Part shown: positions 54,053 through 64,000 of the stretch, in pieces
Layout: each line of letters opens with the position of its first letter
How positions within the stretch are numbered: position 1 is the first letter of the stretch
Assembly: GCA_029582265.1 (NCBI GenBank)
Contig: CM055819.1
Span: 43,347,048 to 43,411,047, forward strand
Source of the DNA: Zoroaster sp. YZ-2022
Lineage: Eukaryota; Echinodermata; Asteroidea; Forcipulatida; Zoroasteridae
Reading direction: 5' to 3'
Length of the DNA stretch: 64,000 bases
Made by a program: the position numbers and the translations under genes
The notes under the pieces: generated by a model
Told to the model about the DNA's origin: nothing
Database searches by the model: none
Seen by the model: only the letters and a program-made list of their open reading frames with translations

Positions 54053-54281
54053 ACTGAGCATCAAAATAAATTTATCAAATCTTTGGAAGGACACTCATTA
54101 AAATCCTCCACGGAAAAAATTAAAATATTTGAACATAGGCAAACTTCAGTAATCTTGTTTATTGACATGTGCTTAGTAACGATTACTGAAGTTTACCTGT
54201 GTTAAAATATTGTTCAGTTTCCGTGGCGGATTTTAATGAGTGTCCTTCCAAAGATTTGATAAGTTTCTTTTGATGCTCAGT
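54053..54281. mobile_element. fold-back MITE, about 105-bp arms
   Basis: ACTGAGCATCAAAA at 54053 pairs with TTTTGATGCTCAGT ending at 54281. The arms continue through CTTTGGAAGGACACTCATTA and AAACTTCAGTAATC with few mismatches around a short centre (about 54155-54180). It is absent from the collinear module B sequence (about 21045-21060). Confidence 0.88.
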
Positions 54282-55007
54282 TTAGGAAATTCAGCTATGA
54301 TGATATCAAGCCATTATGAGAACTTTTGATGAAGCCCATTTTTGTAAATTGGTGTTTATTTATTTCCACAGCAAACTAATGAATTTCATGTATGACCTCC
54401 AAGCTGCAATCATTTGCATCAGTGAAGAGGATCCGAGACGTTTATTCACAGTATCAAATCACCTCAAATCCTACTAATCATATTTATCATAATGTGATTC
54501 AAATTGTACGTTTTCATTATGGGCGTAAATCCCATTGGATGGGGATATAAATATGTGCATAAAACTCCACTCTTTGTCAGGGATGGTCAATTTCGAATTT
54601 TGAAAAGAGAAAAAGTACATTACAGTCGGTATCATGGATGTCTAATAAGTCATACAAGTGAATAAAGTCCTAGATAAAGAGAAGCTTAGAATATCTCTTT
54701 TAAAGGTCCTATGAAATAGGTGTTTTTTCATTGTATACAATAACGTATGCCCACTGGAACATATATTTGTCATTTGTAAATTTTTCCCCTCACGTTTATA
54801 CCATACAAATATTAATTTTTAAATTTAGGGAGTGCTTTTCGACACATAAAATTCGTGACGTGCACTAAGGCAATTCCCGATCCACGATCCACAGCACTTG
54901 CCCAAGTATGCGTCGTATACAGCGCACCACTGCACGCAGAGTGTTGCTAGAGAAAAAGTTGCCTAAAGTTTTCTGTCACGTTTGAAGCTTATTATTTTTG
55001 ATATTGC

Positions 55008-55342
55008 CATCGAGGTGTGTTCGCTGCAGGTTGCAGCAACACCACCAAAGACGGTGTTAGTCTACACCAATTTCCGTCTGATCCAAAATACAGACGTATT
55101 TGGACGACTAAAGTGAAGCTGACCAGAGCGAAGTGGTCGGGACCGACGGAACACTCATTCTTATGTAGTGCACACTTCGAGCAGACATGCTTTGAACGGG
55201 GCCTTCACAGCCAGTTCGGTATGGCTTATAAGGCCATACTGCTACCAGATGCAATTCCAACGATATTCCCGCTAAGTAAGAAGGCTGTGAAGGCTCCAAC
55301 GAAGAAGACAGGTGTGTTTTTTTTTAGCGAGAAAGACTCAGG
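55008..55342 (+). pseudogene. THAP domain exon, start lost and one frameshift
   Basis: The frame gives AGCSNTTKDGVSLHQFPSD, YRRIWTTKVKLTRAKW, SFLCSAHFEQTCFE and DAIPTIFPL: second Cys, invariant Trp, C-x2-H and the closing AVPTIF-like motif of a complete C2CH THAP domain. The first Cys (TGT, 55016) lies in another frame because of an extra base near 55021, and the ATG seen at 1840 in the other copy is TTG here (about 55004). An excellent donor, CAGGGTAAGT, ends the exon at 55342. It may be a decayed transposase exon (P or Kolobok type) rather than a cellular factor. Confidence 0.8.
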
Positions 55343-56018
55343 GTAAGTGGCCATTTAGTAATACTCCCATGCATAACCCAGTCCACTTCCGTGCAAAACG
55401 ACATGTTCACACCATGCTCACCGTTTCAGTGTTCACGGCATGAAAACAACGTGTCTGAATGTATATCCTGGCAAGACAAACATAAAAACATTAATCCTTT
55501 CTCATTATGCCTGCGCTTGTTTTGAGTTTTTTTTTAATGATCAGAACTTTGACTCAACTGTTTCTGTTATTTCATAAAATAACACCGTAATGTTAGCATT
55601 GCCTTCGGTGTGTGTTCCGACCGCATGATGGGGGCTTGCGCTGCGTTTCACAGATACCTCTCCTCTCTTTCGGACATGTTTTATGTAATTCTCCCATGCT
55701 TCTGGTCTAAAATGCGTCTGTGTGTGCATGACAACGCTAAGCGTGCATTGTACTGTGACAGGGGCAACTCGACCCTCTATAATTATTAGACTGTTATCCG
55801 ATCAAAGTCTGGCACCAAACCATACCGCCTAGCTCCGCGAGTGTAAAATTATCTGCCTTCGTGTACGTCACGAACGTTTCGTTAAAAGTTTTGATTTTTG
55901 ATTATTAGATAAACAATAATGCACTCGACACAATAACAAACATTTAAAATTGTTTCTAATTCATACCAATATAACAGCACCAACAAATAAAGTATTCATT
56001 AACCTTTTAAATTTTTAT

Positions 56019-56760
56019 GTTAGCTGTTTACATAGCATTTGCAATTTCATTCATTTTCGATCGTGTAATCGTGTAATTTGACGTTTAACATTTAATATTC
56101 AGTACTATTTTTTAAAGGTATGATATAGCTTTTGTAATGATCAAAAACATGTTTGATGAGTTTCAATCTGAAAGCTACATGTTTACAAAGGTGATACTTG
56201 TACCAATCGCCCTAAGAAATATTTCCGTCTGAAATGTTGTCATCTTCGTATGAAGACCTCCAAAAACGCAACAGCTGATTTCGATTGCAACAATATAAAT
56301 TAACGCAGTATGAACATGCACAAAATAACTATTAAAATAGAAACCGTTATTCGCTGTTTTCTTGAAAACATGAACACTGTTTTTGAAAACAAAATTCAAA
56401 GGTTAGTTTTACGATGTGTATTTTGAAAACTAGATGATTGGAATGAATACATTCTTCAAAAAACCAATGATGTAACATACCTTTAAGTAAACTTGATTGC
56501 ACCAATGAGCCTTTTAATTGTTTAAGGTTAGCTGCTTACATTGTACTTGTAATTTCACTCATTTTCGATCGTGTAATCGTGTAATTTGACGTTTTGAATA
56601 TTTTAATACCACGTGTTACATGTATTTTAAGGTAAATTTGGTAGATTACAGAAGCTTTAAAATTTGTAAAATTGGTAATGTTAGCTGCTTACATTGCACT
56701 TACAATTTCATTCATTTTGTATTGTAGACCTAAGTTGACATTTTAACAGTTGTGTTTTAA
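56019..56760 (+). repeat. single units of the 153-bp repeat family
   Basis: GTTAGCTGTTTACATAGCAT (56019), GTTAGCTGCTTACATTGTAC (56526) and GTTAGCTGCTTACATTGCAC (56678) match units at 21734-22400. The first is split by the MITE at 56116-56482. Confidence 0.8.
56116..56482. mobile_element. TTAA-target MITE (second family)
   Basis: AGGTATGATATAGC at the left and GTAACATACCT at the right, flanked by TTAA (56112-56115 and 56483-56486). The tandem copies at 22105 and 22256 have an uninterrupted ATTTAAAGTAA at this point, an empty site. 367 bp, no coding capacity. Confidence 0.88.
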
Positions 56761-57860
56761 ACTTGACTTAAACATGAAAGCTTTATAAGTTTTATTGTTC
56801 ACTGTTTACTTTGCAGTTGCAATTTCAAACTGCCTGAAGTTAGTGTATTAGTTTGAACTGTAAGCGCATGTAGACATGTTTAATGAAAATGAATAACATT
56901 AATAGACTGTGCAGACTTGTGTTAAAATGCTTGTAAATCGGTCCACACTTTATAAGAATCAGCTTAGGCCTATTGCATTGGGTCGTTACAGAGGGGCTCT
57001 TAATCTACCTTTCCCCATTTTTTAAAGAGGTTATGTCATAAGGAAACTGAACAATATAAGTTTTATCATCTCAACCCAAGGTATAAAATTGTAAAAAGTA
57101 AGTTTGTAAGGTCCAATATGGAAAAACAAATGGCCCAGACTAGGCTGGGTGCCTTGGTAAGGGTGACATCAGGAAGGCAGATCTATAAACGTACATTTGT
57201 TTTCCCCAGTCAACCTTTGAGACAAAAAAGAGCACTGAGAAAGTGACTTTTTACAATATTTACAGTGAGTTTAGTTTCATGATGATATAACCTCTCTAAA
57301 ATGGGGAAAGGTAAGATATTAATATTTGCCGAGAACTCTTCTTTAACAAGAAAATACTAATAATGTATTCAGATGGTTCGTATTTATCCCAACTTTCAAA
57401 TTCTTTCTTCGGAGAAAATTGGAAATTATTTGACTACTTTTACTTAAACGATTTTCACGGTTTATTCAACCTGAATGCACGGATGATAATGTTCCGCTTT
57501 TAAGTGTAAACTACAGGTTAATTTTACTACACCAGTGTTGTGAACACAATAGCAGATTGCATTTTAGCACCTAAGTTTTTTTTCCAGTGAGCATAGTTTG
57601 AATAAACTACATACTTTGATCCTTTGTTCTTTCTAATATATGATGGTAGAGAATATATTTTGGCCAAGTGGAATGGTTAACAGACCCATAGATTGGTCTG
57701 TAAACGTGGCGTGTGGAGATTTTATTTTTTATTTTATTTTTCAGAAAGTTTAAATCAAATTCAACATAGTTATAGTTATACAAAAAATGTGTATATTGTT
57801 GTTTATTTATTCCAATAAATTCAGCATAGCATATAGAAACTGTTCTCTTTGTCATTTCTT

Positions 57861-59900
57861 GAAAGGATTATATCTGGTAAATATTTATAAATGCATCCAT
57901 ACTTTATAGGAATGACGAGAGACGTATAGAAACCAACCTGTGAAAGTTTCAACTCATTGCTTTGTGTCGTTATCGGGAAAATAGTGAAAATTCATATATT
58001 TGTTTGCATGCATTCTAATGGGGAATGGATGACGGTCCGTGATTGTTTGAATTTGTATTCAGAAGGAAAAACTTTACTTTTTTAACACCAAGTATAATAA
58101 ACTTGTACATAATAAGTCGTTAAATGAAAAAGATTTCTCAAAATTGAGATCCTATCATCATGTTTAGTTGTCCAAACTAGGTAAAATAAATTCAAACAAA
58201 TATGACAAATCAGAAGGTAAATTAACATTTTACCGTGACTTAATTTTAACAAGATGTGAGACTGAGGTAACTGTCTTTGAATCAAAATATACAGTAAACA
58301 TCCAACATGTGAAAGGTACTGCTTATAACGTTGTGTCGTTATACGAGTAATTAGCTGAAAATGCATTATGATTTTGTGTATATATTTGAATGTTAAATAA
58401 AATATGAAATGATGAATGACAAATATTTATAAATGAAGTTATAAAGAAACATAAAAATCACATAACAAAACTATTTTTTTAGGTACTTTATAATTTCCAA
58501 ATATCTTAGCATGATATCTAAAACTAGCACTCCGATTCCATGTCCTGTGGATTGTGATGATACTGTCCCTTTATTCATGACATTGCACAATGCACATTTT
58601 TATTTTAATAAACGTCTTAATTCACATGACTAGATTGGTCTAATACAGTGTGAAACAATGGTGCTGGTGACACAATAGACCATGCTCAACCGCAAGAGGG
58701 CGCATTAGTAATGGCATTTTGTGGTACAACAATATTTGTTTAATCTTTGGTAAGATGTTACAGCAAATGTTACAGATTCTATCTTTTGAGAAATTCATGC
58801 GCCGAGCTGTTTATCATAATTTGTATGTCCTCAAATTGTTATGAAAACAACGATTTGTGGCCCATTTGAGGGATTGTATAAAAGAAAAGGTCCAATATCA
58901 TGACCTGAGGGTCCTTGACTTTGGGTATTGAAAAAGCGTTTTAACTAGTGGTTGGTTTAAATTGGAAGATAATAACTCGACGGGCCTTTGGACAATCCAC
59001 ATTGAAGCCGACCTATGACCAAAAACCGGAGAGTTTCTTTTTTTGTTTTTGGCCTTAGAATTGGAATTACTATATGTATTTGTTTGCGTCTACTTCTGAA
59101 TCCATCAGTTCTGAGACGAGTTGGCGCGGTCAATGGACGGGTTTGATACTGGCCCAAAACGGTCGAGTTGGTTCAACAGACGAGCTTGTCATAGCCCAGA
59201 GGTGAGTCAGTCAACGGACGAGTTGACTGCACCTCACGTTACGCACCGTGTGGAGGCACAGGCTTTTTGTCGAATTATGTGCATCATTGGTCGATAAAGC
59301 ACTTTACTGTAGAACGCTTGGCGACACTCAAAGCTAAACCAAAGTTTCCCATAAAGATTGTGTCTGTTGGGAACTATTCCGGTCATGTATGTCATTAAAC
59401 ATTTAATATTAAACGCTGTTCCAGTGCAAGATTTGCGTTGGGAAACAGTTTCGTTCATGCACGGACAATACTTTACCATATAGCGTTAAAACATGAGGTG
59501 ACAAAAATTCAAAGAAATAATACATAGCCATCCCCAACACACACAAAAAGATTAATAAATAAATTAAAAATTAAAAAAAAGGAAAACAATATTTAAAAAA
59601 TTAAATAAATATATAATGGATATTGTTAAACCCACCCCAGTGACACTACAAGAAAACCTCCTCAAACAATACCACATTATACCTCTCCCAGCAATGCCCT
59701 ATGAGTCCTCCCAACCAACTACGCCAACGGTGACATATTTTGTTGCTTAAAACTGATGGACAACTATTGTCAGTCAGACAGACGAGGCTTGATGTGTCAC
59801 TGGATGATGTGTGCACCTATTCGATGTGGAGGTATTGACTCCTAATTGGCTTGTATATTATGTACGTCATCCTTCACATAGTGCATGCAGCATTTATATT
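57861..59900. other. no gene recognised
   Basis: AT-rich. 58527-58573 (ACTCCGATTCCATGTCCTG, GATGATACTGTCCCTTTA) is half of the MITE family at 19563. About 59026-59056 belongs to the GGCC-ended repeat. 59545-59600 is A-rich. Several CGACGGGC/GACGAG motifs lie at 58975-59225. No conserved frame. Confidence 0.5.
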
Positions 59901-59910
59901 CTATAAAAAC
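59901..59910 (+). promoter_or_regulatory. TATA box
   Basis: CTATAAAAAC, 58 bases before the ATG at 59968. A start site would be expected near 59930-59940, giving a short 5' UTR. Confidence 0.6.
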
Positions 59911-59967
59911 GTATATACTGTTATGAGTCGCCACAGTAAGTCAAGTTCATAGCGTGCATCACGGAAA

Positions 59968-60013
59968 ATGGATGGAGCAGCGTTTGCCATACTGCTGCTA
60001 TCAACGTTAACAG
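59968..60013 (+). CDS. first coding exon of a secreted protein (signal peptide part)
   Basis: The ATG at 59968 encodes MDGAAFAILLLSTLTG, with the donor GTAATT after the first base of the Gly codon (phase 1). The hydrophobic stretch is the start of a signal peptide that continues in exon 2 at 60467. A TATA box lies 58 bases upstream. A separate gene from the F5/8C-HYR series, same strand. Confidence 0.7.
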
Positions 60014-60239
60014 GTAATTATTGTTGTTCTTTACTTAACTACGGGGAAGGGGACACGCTCCCCACTGTTATGGTAACCCCCCCCCCCCCCGAAATTCTAA
60101 TTTCGGTTTTAAAAAAATCGAAGAAAAAATCCATAAGGGCTTCTAGTTCAGCTCCGGAATAGCTGTGACCCGCAAGAGCCAACTTGGTTACGCTGCTGAA
60201 AAACCATATCATTGACTGAGTAATTATGTTTCAAAATGC

Positions 60240-60345
60240 TGTATATGTAAAATCAGTATTCTCAACTCGGCTACTTAAGCAGTCCAGCATTCTCCTGAAG
60301 ACAATCACAGTATACTGATCGAAACGTTGAATTTCTCACCACTGG
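60240..60345 (-). mobile_element. Penelope-like terminus fragment
   Basis: CTACTTAAGCAGTCCAGCAT and GATCGAAACGTTGAATT match the terminus at 6180-6290 (reverse) and 53035-53120. It sits in the intron between the two exons of the secreted-protein gene. Confidence 0.75.
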
Positions 60346-60466
60346 TTCGTCTCTGACAATTATTACAACTCCTAAGAGATTGTTTACATGGTGCTACCAC
60401 AAACCTTACTAAATAACAAAACAAGAACAACAGCAATATGTATGTCTACCTCTTTTTATTTGCTAG

Positions 60467-60706
60467 GTTTTTTGTTGGTATCATCTCATCAAGTTTGCTT
60501 CATTGAATCAGAGTATGACCCAAGATCTAACAAGCCACACCGTTGGGTCTTACCGTCTGATGATCCCTGCAAGTGCACTAGCATACGCCTTGGTGGGATG
60601 ATGTCTCATGCTGCATCTCAGTACCGCAAAGTTAAGCTCAACTATCTGAACAACATCATCTTGAGCGAGGACCCCGAAGAGATAAAAGCATTCTTTAATT
60701 GTTCAG
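60467..60706 (+). CDS. second exon of the secreted protein, unrecognised domain
   Basis: A 240-nt exon after TTTTTATTTGCTAG and before the donor GTAAGA; phase 1 to phase 1. It begins GFLLVSSHQVCFIESEYDP, completing the signal peptide (cleavage likely near SSHQ-VC), then HRWVLPSDDPCKCTSIRLGG, SQYRKVKLNYLNNIILS and EIKAFFNCSG. It has four Cys residues (one at the N-terminus, C-x-C in the middle, one at the end), no membrane segment after the leader, and one potential N-glycosylation site (NCSG). I do not recognise the domain. The phase-1 borders suit joining to extracellular modules further right, outside the window. Confidence 0.65.
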
Positions 60707-63700
60707 GTAAGAAGTCAATTTATCTTTATGTCCTGTCATAATGAGGATTGACCAATAAGATTGCGTGTACAGCTTGCCCCAAAATGGACTCAGTTAGTTT
60801 ATAGCGTGGTTGCCTTGTCGTCATCGTGCAAGCTTGGAGATCGAGAGGTAGAGACATCTAGTAGGTAGTAGACACTATTAGGCAGGAAGTCAAATCAATT
60901 AATCTGCAATAACGTATTTTCTGATTAAACTGCTTGTTACATACACTGCATCTACTTCTTATTTTTATTTTTATTTTTAATTTTTGGAACATTTCTGTTT
61001 TTACAGTGTACAATGTTTTTCAATGGTTCGTTCGTATAGAACTTCTACCAAGAAAGATGCGGCAAAGTTTTACCTAAAACTTACTTGGTGTAAAGTCATT
61101 GATGAAGTGCAGTCATTTTAGGGGGAAACCAATATAATTTTATTTGCACCGAAGGATTAAGTTTTGTGTGCTGCTGAATGCAAAAAGTGCGACATTAAAG
61201 AAGTATTTTTATGGAATTTTCCGATTTTTTTCGTTATCATCCTTTTTGGAAACATACTTTGAAGTGAGATATTTCACAAAATAGTTGTCAGAAGATCGGT
61301 TGCACATAAACGATTACCGACACGAAGTAATGACGGGACCCGCAATAAATTCATCTCGGTACATATTTACTGTTAAACCATTCTTCTCATGATTCGTTTT
61401 CGAAATGTGTCATTTTAAACCTTTTTTCTCTTCTTTTAGTAATATATCAGAGTTCGGTAGAAAAAAAACATTTCTTGAAGTTGCCGGTAAAATAGAAAAA
61501 ACACAGGCGATAAATATCGAATGTTTCCCTTTATGCGAAAGTACACATAACTAAATGTACATCGCTTTAATTTATTTGTACACATTAGAATGATTGTTTG
61601 GGGTTGCAAATTTCTTGAAACTTTCTGTTTAGTTTGGAAAAATTACCATGGAAAAATTATAGATTTAAAAGTGGTGGCAATTATGGTCATTTACGGGAAT
61701 CTTCAGTTTGTTTAGTTTGTCGTTTTAATTAGAGACAAATATTACTCATTATTAGTTTTATTTATCTTATATTAAGTAATAAGGCTAAACTGTTAATATA
61801 ATTTTGTATAAATTCTTATTAGGACTTCAAAACTAGGGATGATATTGCCTATCTGAACATTGTTACACGTATATTAATAAATATTTGAATTTCTTATTTC
61901 AACTAGTTGGCCCATTCTGTGGCATAGGTCATACATACAGAGCTAGAGATAATCAGCAATACAAACAAGATACATTATATACAATTAAAGAATTAAGGGC
62001 TATAAGCAAATATATAAAAAAATTCCGTTCCCCGTCTTGAGAAAGTTTATGTTATAAGTCACGTTCTCCGGACCCCTTTGTCTCGAATTCATAAAAGCCT
62101 CAGGTCCAACTAACCTTCTTACATTTAAAAATCGCCTACGTTGATGTCTGCCTTACAAATTCACCCCTTCCGTCGATAAGTATTGGTCAAACTGTAAATA
62201 ACACCGACAGTATCGGAATTGTTGTATGTGTAAATGTAAGAGTGATTATTTATTTTTTCCTTAGTGCAGGACCTTATGTTTTCTGCATTCGAGACAAAAG
62301 GGGTTCAGACAAAATGAGTTGTTTTTCCAATATTTTACCTTGGGTTAAGATAAATTAACCTTATGTTATAATTACGTTTCACAATGACATAACCTCTCTA
62401 AAAACGTGGAAAGGTCAAATATTGATATTTGCTTCGAGCCTCTCTTGGTGTTTGAACTTGGTGTTTGATATTTTAACTTTCCGGTTGGTTCAGTGATACA
62501 ACCATAAAAACCAGCCTAACATACTAAAATATAACTTATTAACCAGTATACTTTTCCTGATAAAATGTCTGTAATTATATCCAAACTTTATATGATTCAA
62601 AATATTTACAGGACGCAACATAAGAACATTTCAGATTATTTAGTTTTATTTAGTGTTGTTAACGAGAAGAAAAGTGAAAAAGGATTCTGGTTTTTAGTAT
62701 TTATTCCAGTCTGGAAATTTGGTCTCGTGATATCGAAAATTCAGGTAGGATAGAAATAATTCAAGGGATAACAGATACCATTATCAAATTTAAGTATGTT
62801 GTATGTTAAGATGTGATCAATCATGGATTTGTTTTGTTATTTTTTGTAAGATAACAATACTACTTGCTTTAATAATGCTTCATTAAGAAAGCACATTTTT
62901 AATTCAATCACTTGAAATTGCAAATAGGGTGATCCATTGTAATGAAATATGATCCTTTATTTTATTACATCCAGTTTCAAATACAATCATAACAAATTTA
63001 TCGTGTAATTTCTATTGGTGATCTCTAAACACATAAATGATCTCGGTTTTACATGACACTTATTTGAAATAATTATATCTGAGGTGCTATAGTTTAGAAA
63101 AATTAGTAAAACAATTCCTAAATGAATTGTTGTCCCCTGGGGAAACATTCAACATTTGAAATGTTGGATGTTTAATGTATTTTTTTGATTCAAAGAATGT
63201 AAGGATACTTTTAGAAGCAGTTTTACCATCATTACCAATAGTGTATAAGGGCTTTAAATTTGGCTCTAACAATAATGTACTTTCTACACAGCTGAAAAAG
63301 GCTAGCGTAAATCATGTGCTTACAAATCTAAGAACAAAAAAGTCACGTGCAATTCATGCTAATTTGTTTTTAACAAAACAACAAAAATCATTAATACATT
63401 TTCATTTGGTTTTGTGTAAATAATTACATTCTAATTTTTAAATATCTTTTCAATCATGTAAAACATTCCTTCATTATATTCGTAACATTTCCACACTTAA
63501 AACAATAGTTATAACTACTAAGTAAGATTGATTTTGTTTGCGTGTTACAAATTATTAGTTCATTATTGTATTTTTTTTAATTATTTTACCGCGACCCAAT
63601 CACTCTCAACAAAATGCTGTATGTCTCTTTCAACATGTGAACCTTGAAAACATTTCCATTCATTGCCAAATTCGCAGCAAAGCCAGTCTGAAAATATGAT

Positions 63701-63884
63701 ACAGACATTAACAAACTAACAACTAACAACAGGGAAAAAGGAGGTGGAATGGCACATTGCACCAAAATGATATGGACACACCCAAAAATGGGATACACAA
63801 ACGCACATGGTAAGACTACATGTGCATACAGTGCTTTAAAGGTAAGGTACAATATTGATAATTAAGTAAAGACTGTTTTCAGTA
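60707..63884. other. intron of the secreted-protein gene, no exon recognised
   Basis: 60820-60890 is a SINE fragment (GTGCAAGCTTGGAGATCGAG). 62270-62345 is the reverse complement of 23345-23415 (GAGACAAAAGGGG). 62390-62450 resembles 57288-57345. 63175-63423 is an open frame without a recognised domain. No further phase-1 exon was identified. Confidence 0.5.
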
Positions 63885-64000
63885 ACACCATGTGAAATCC
63901 TCAATTGAGTAGTAATTAGTTCTGAAAAGAACTGGAGGTTACAACTCGACGTTTTGATCAGTATGCTCTGATCGTCTTCATTGATGAATACAAGATAATC
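63885..64000 (-). mobile_element. Penelope-like terminus, cut by window end
   Basis: ACACCATGTGAAATCCTCAA and GGAGGTTACAACTCGACGTT match 6145-6250 in the same orientation. The element body would lie to the right. Confidence 0.8.

Larger units (their letters stand above)
53790..57860. other. duplicated segment following exon c (module D)
   Basis: Collinear with 20452-24160, with private insertions: a fold-back element (54053-54281), a THAP-bearing block (about 54704-56006) and a TTAA MITE (56116-56482). The HYR exon that follows this segment in module C is not found after 57860. Confidence 0.7.

Noticed and set aside
60388..60466. Start of the protein at the in-frame ATG at 60388
   Set aside because: The upstream residues are unlike a leader, and a good acceptor at 60466 joins in phase to the signal-peptide exon at 59968.
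63175..63423. 82-codon open frame
   Set aside because: AT-rich, no recognised motif, no neighbouring signals.

Overview
This window looks like a repeat-rich, intron-dominated piece of a marine invertebrate genome, most plausibly a deuterostome (hemichordate, echinoderm or cephalochordate). The reasons are secreted F5/8 type C (discoidin), HYR, PAN and fibrinogen-like domains on shuffled exons, CR1-like LINEs with a 2A-like motif, Penelope-like elements and Helentron/pearl-like elements. It is AT-rich, carries one 500-base assembly gap (2265-2764), and shows no bacterial gene organisation. The species call is an inference; no single marker settles it.

The core of the window, 5.9-53.8 kb on the + strand, is a tandem series of extracellular-domain exons. 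Four F5/8C domains are each split over three exons (a, b, c): module A (5917-6027, 9804-10003, 11527-11662), B (13869-13973, 18062-18255, 20316-20451), C (32135-32239, 39771-39964, 44955-45090) and D (49795-49905, 50908-51101, 53654-53789). Three HYR exons sit at 29903-30136, 46313-46543 and 46932-47165. Every module begins and ends in phase 1, so the order A-B-HYR1-C-HYR2-HYR3-D keeps an open frame when spliced at the predicted sites. It could be one large secreted mosaic protein or several tandem genes. Introns of different modules are recognisably paralogous over kilobases, so the locus grew by segmental duplication. In module D, exon a is followed back by seven partial copies at an exact 133-bp period.

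Nested between B and HYR1 is a promoter-like region (four CCAAT boxes and a TATA box, 27.9-28.15 kb) and an intronless PAN plus fibrinogen-like gene (28510-29534) whose frame is broken in three places. At the right end, 59968-60706, a separate secreted-protein gene begins: a TATA box, a split signal peptide and an 80-residue unrecognised domain.

Most of the rest is transposable elements: two CR1-like LINE copies in inverted orientation (1-1783 and 35513-39437), an older LINE into which the second copy was inserted, a Tx1/L1-like LINE fragment, Penelope-like fragments, a Tc1/mariner-type element, hAT elements and MITEs with perfect 8-bp target duplications, TTAA-target MITEs, tRNA-derived SINEs, a 4.4-kb tandem of Helentron-like elements with about 149-bp core repeats, and THAP fragments. 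Because the modules are paralogous, several insertions have an empty site elsewhere in the same window, which fixes their ends well.
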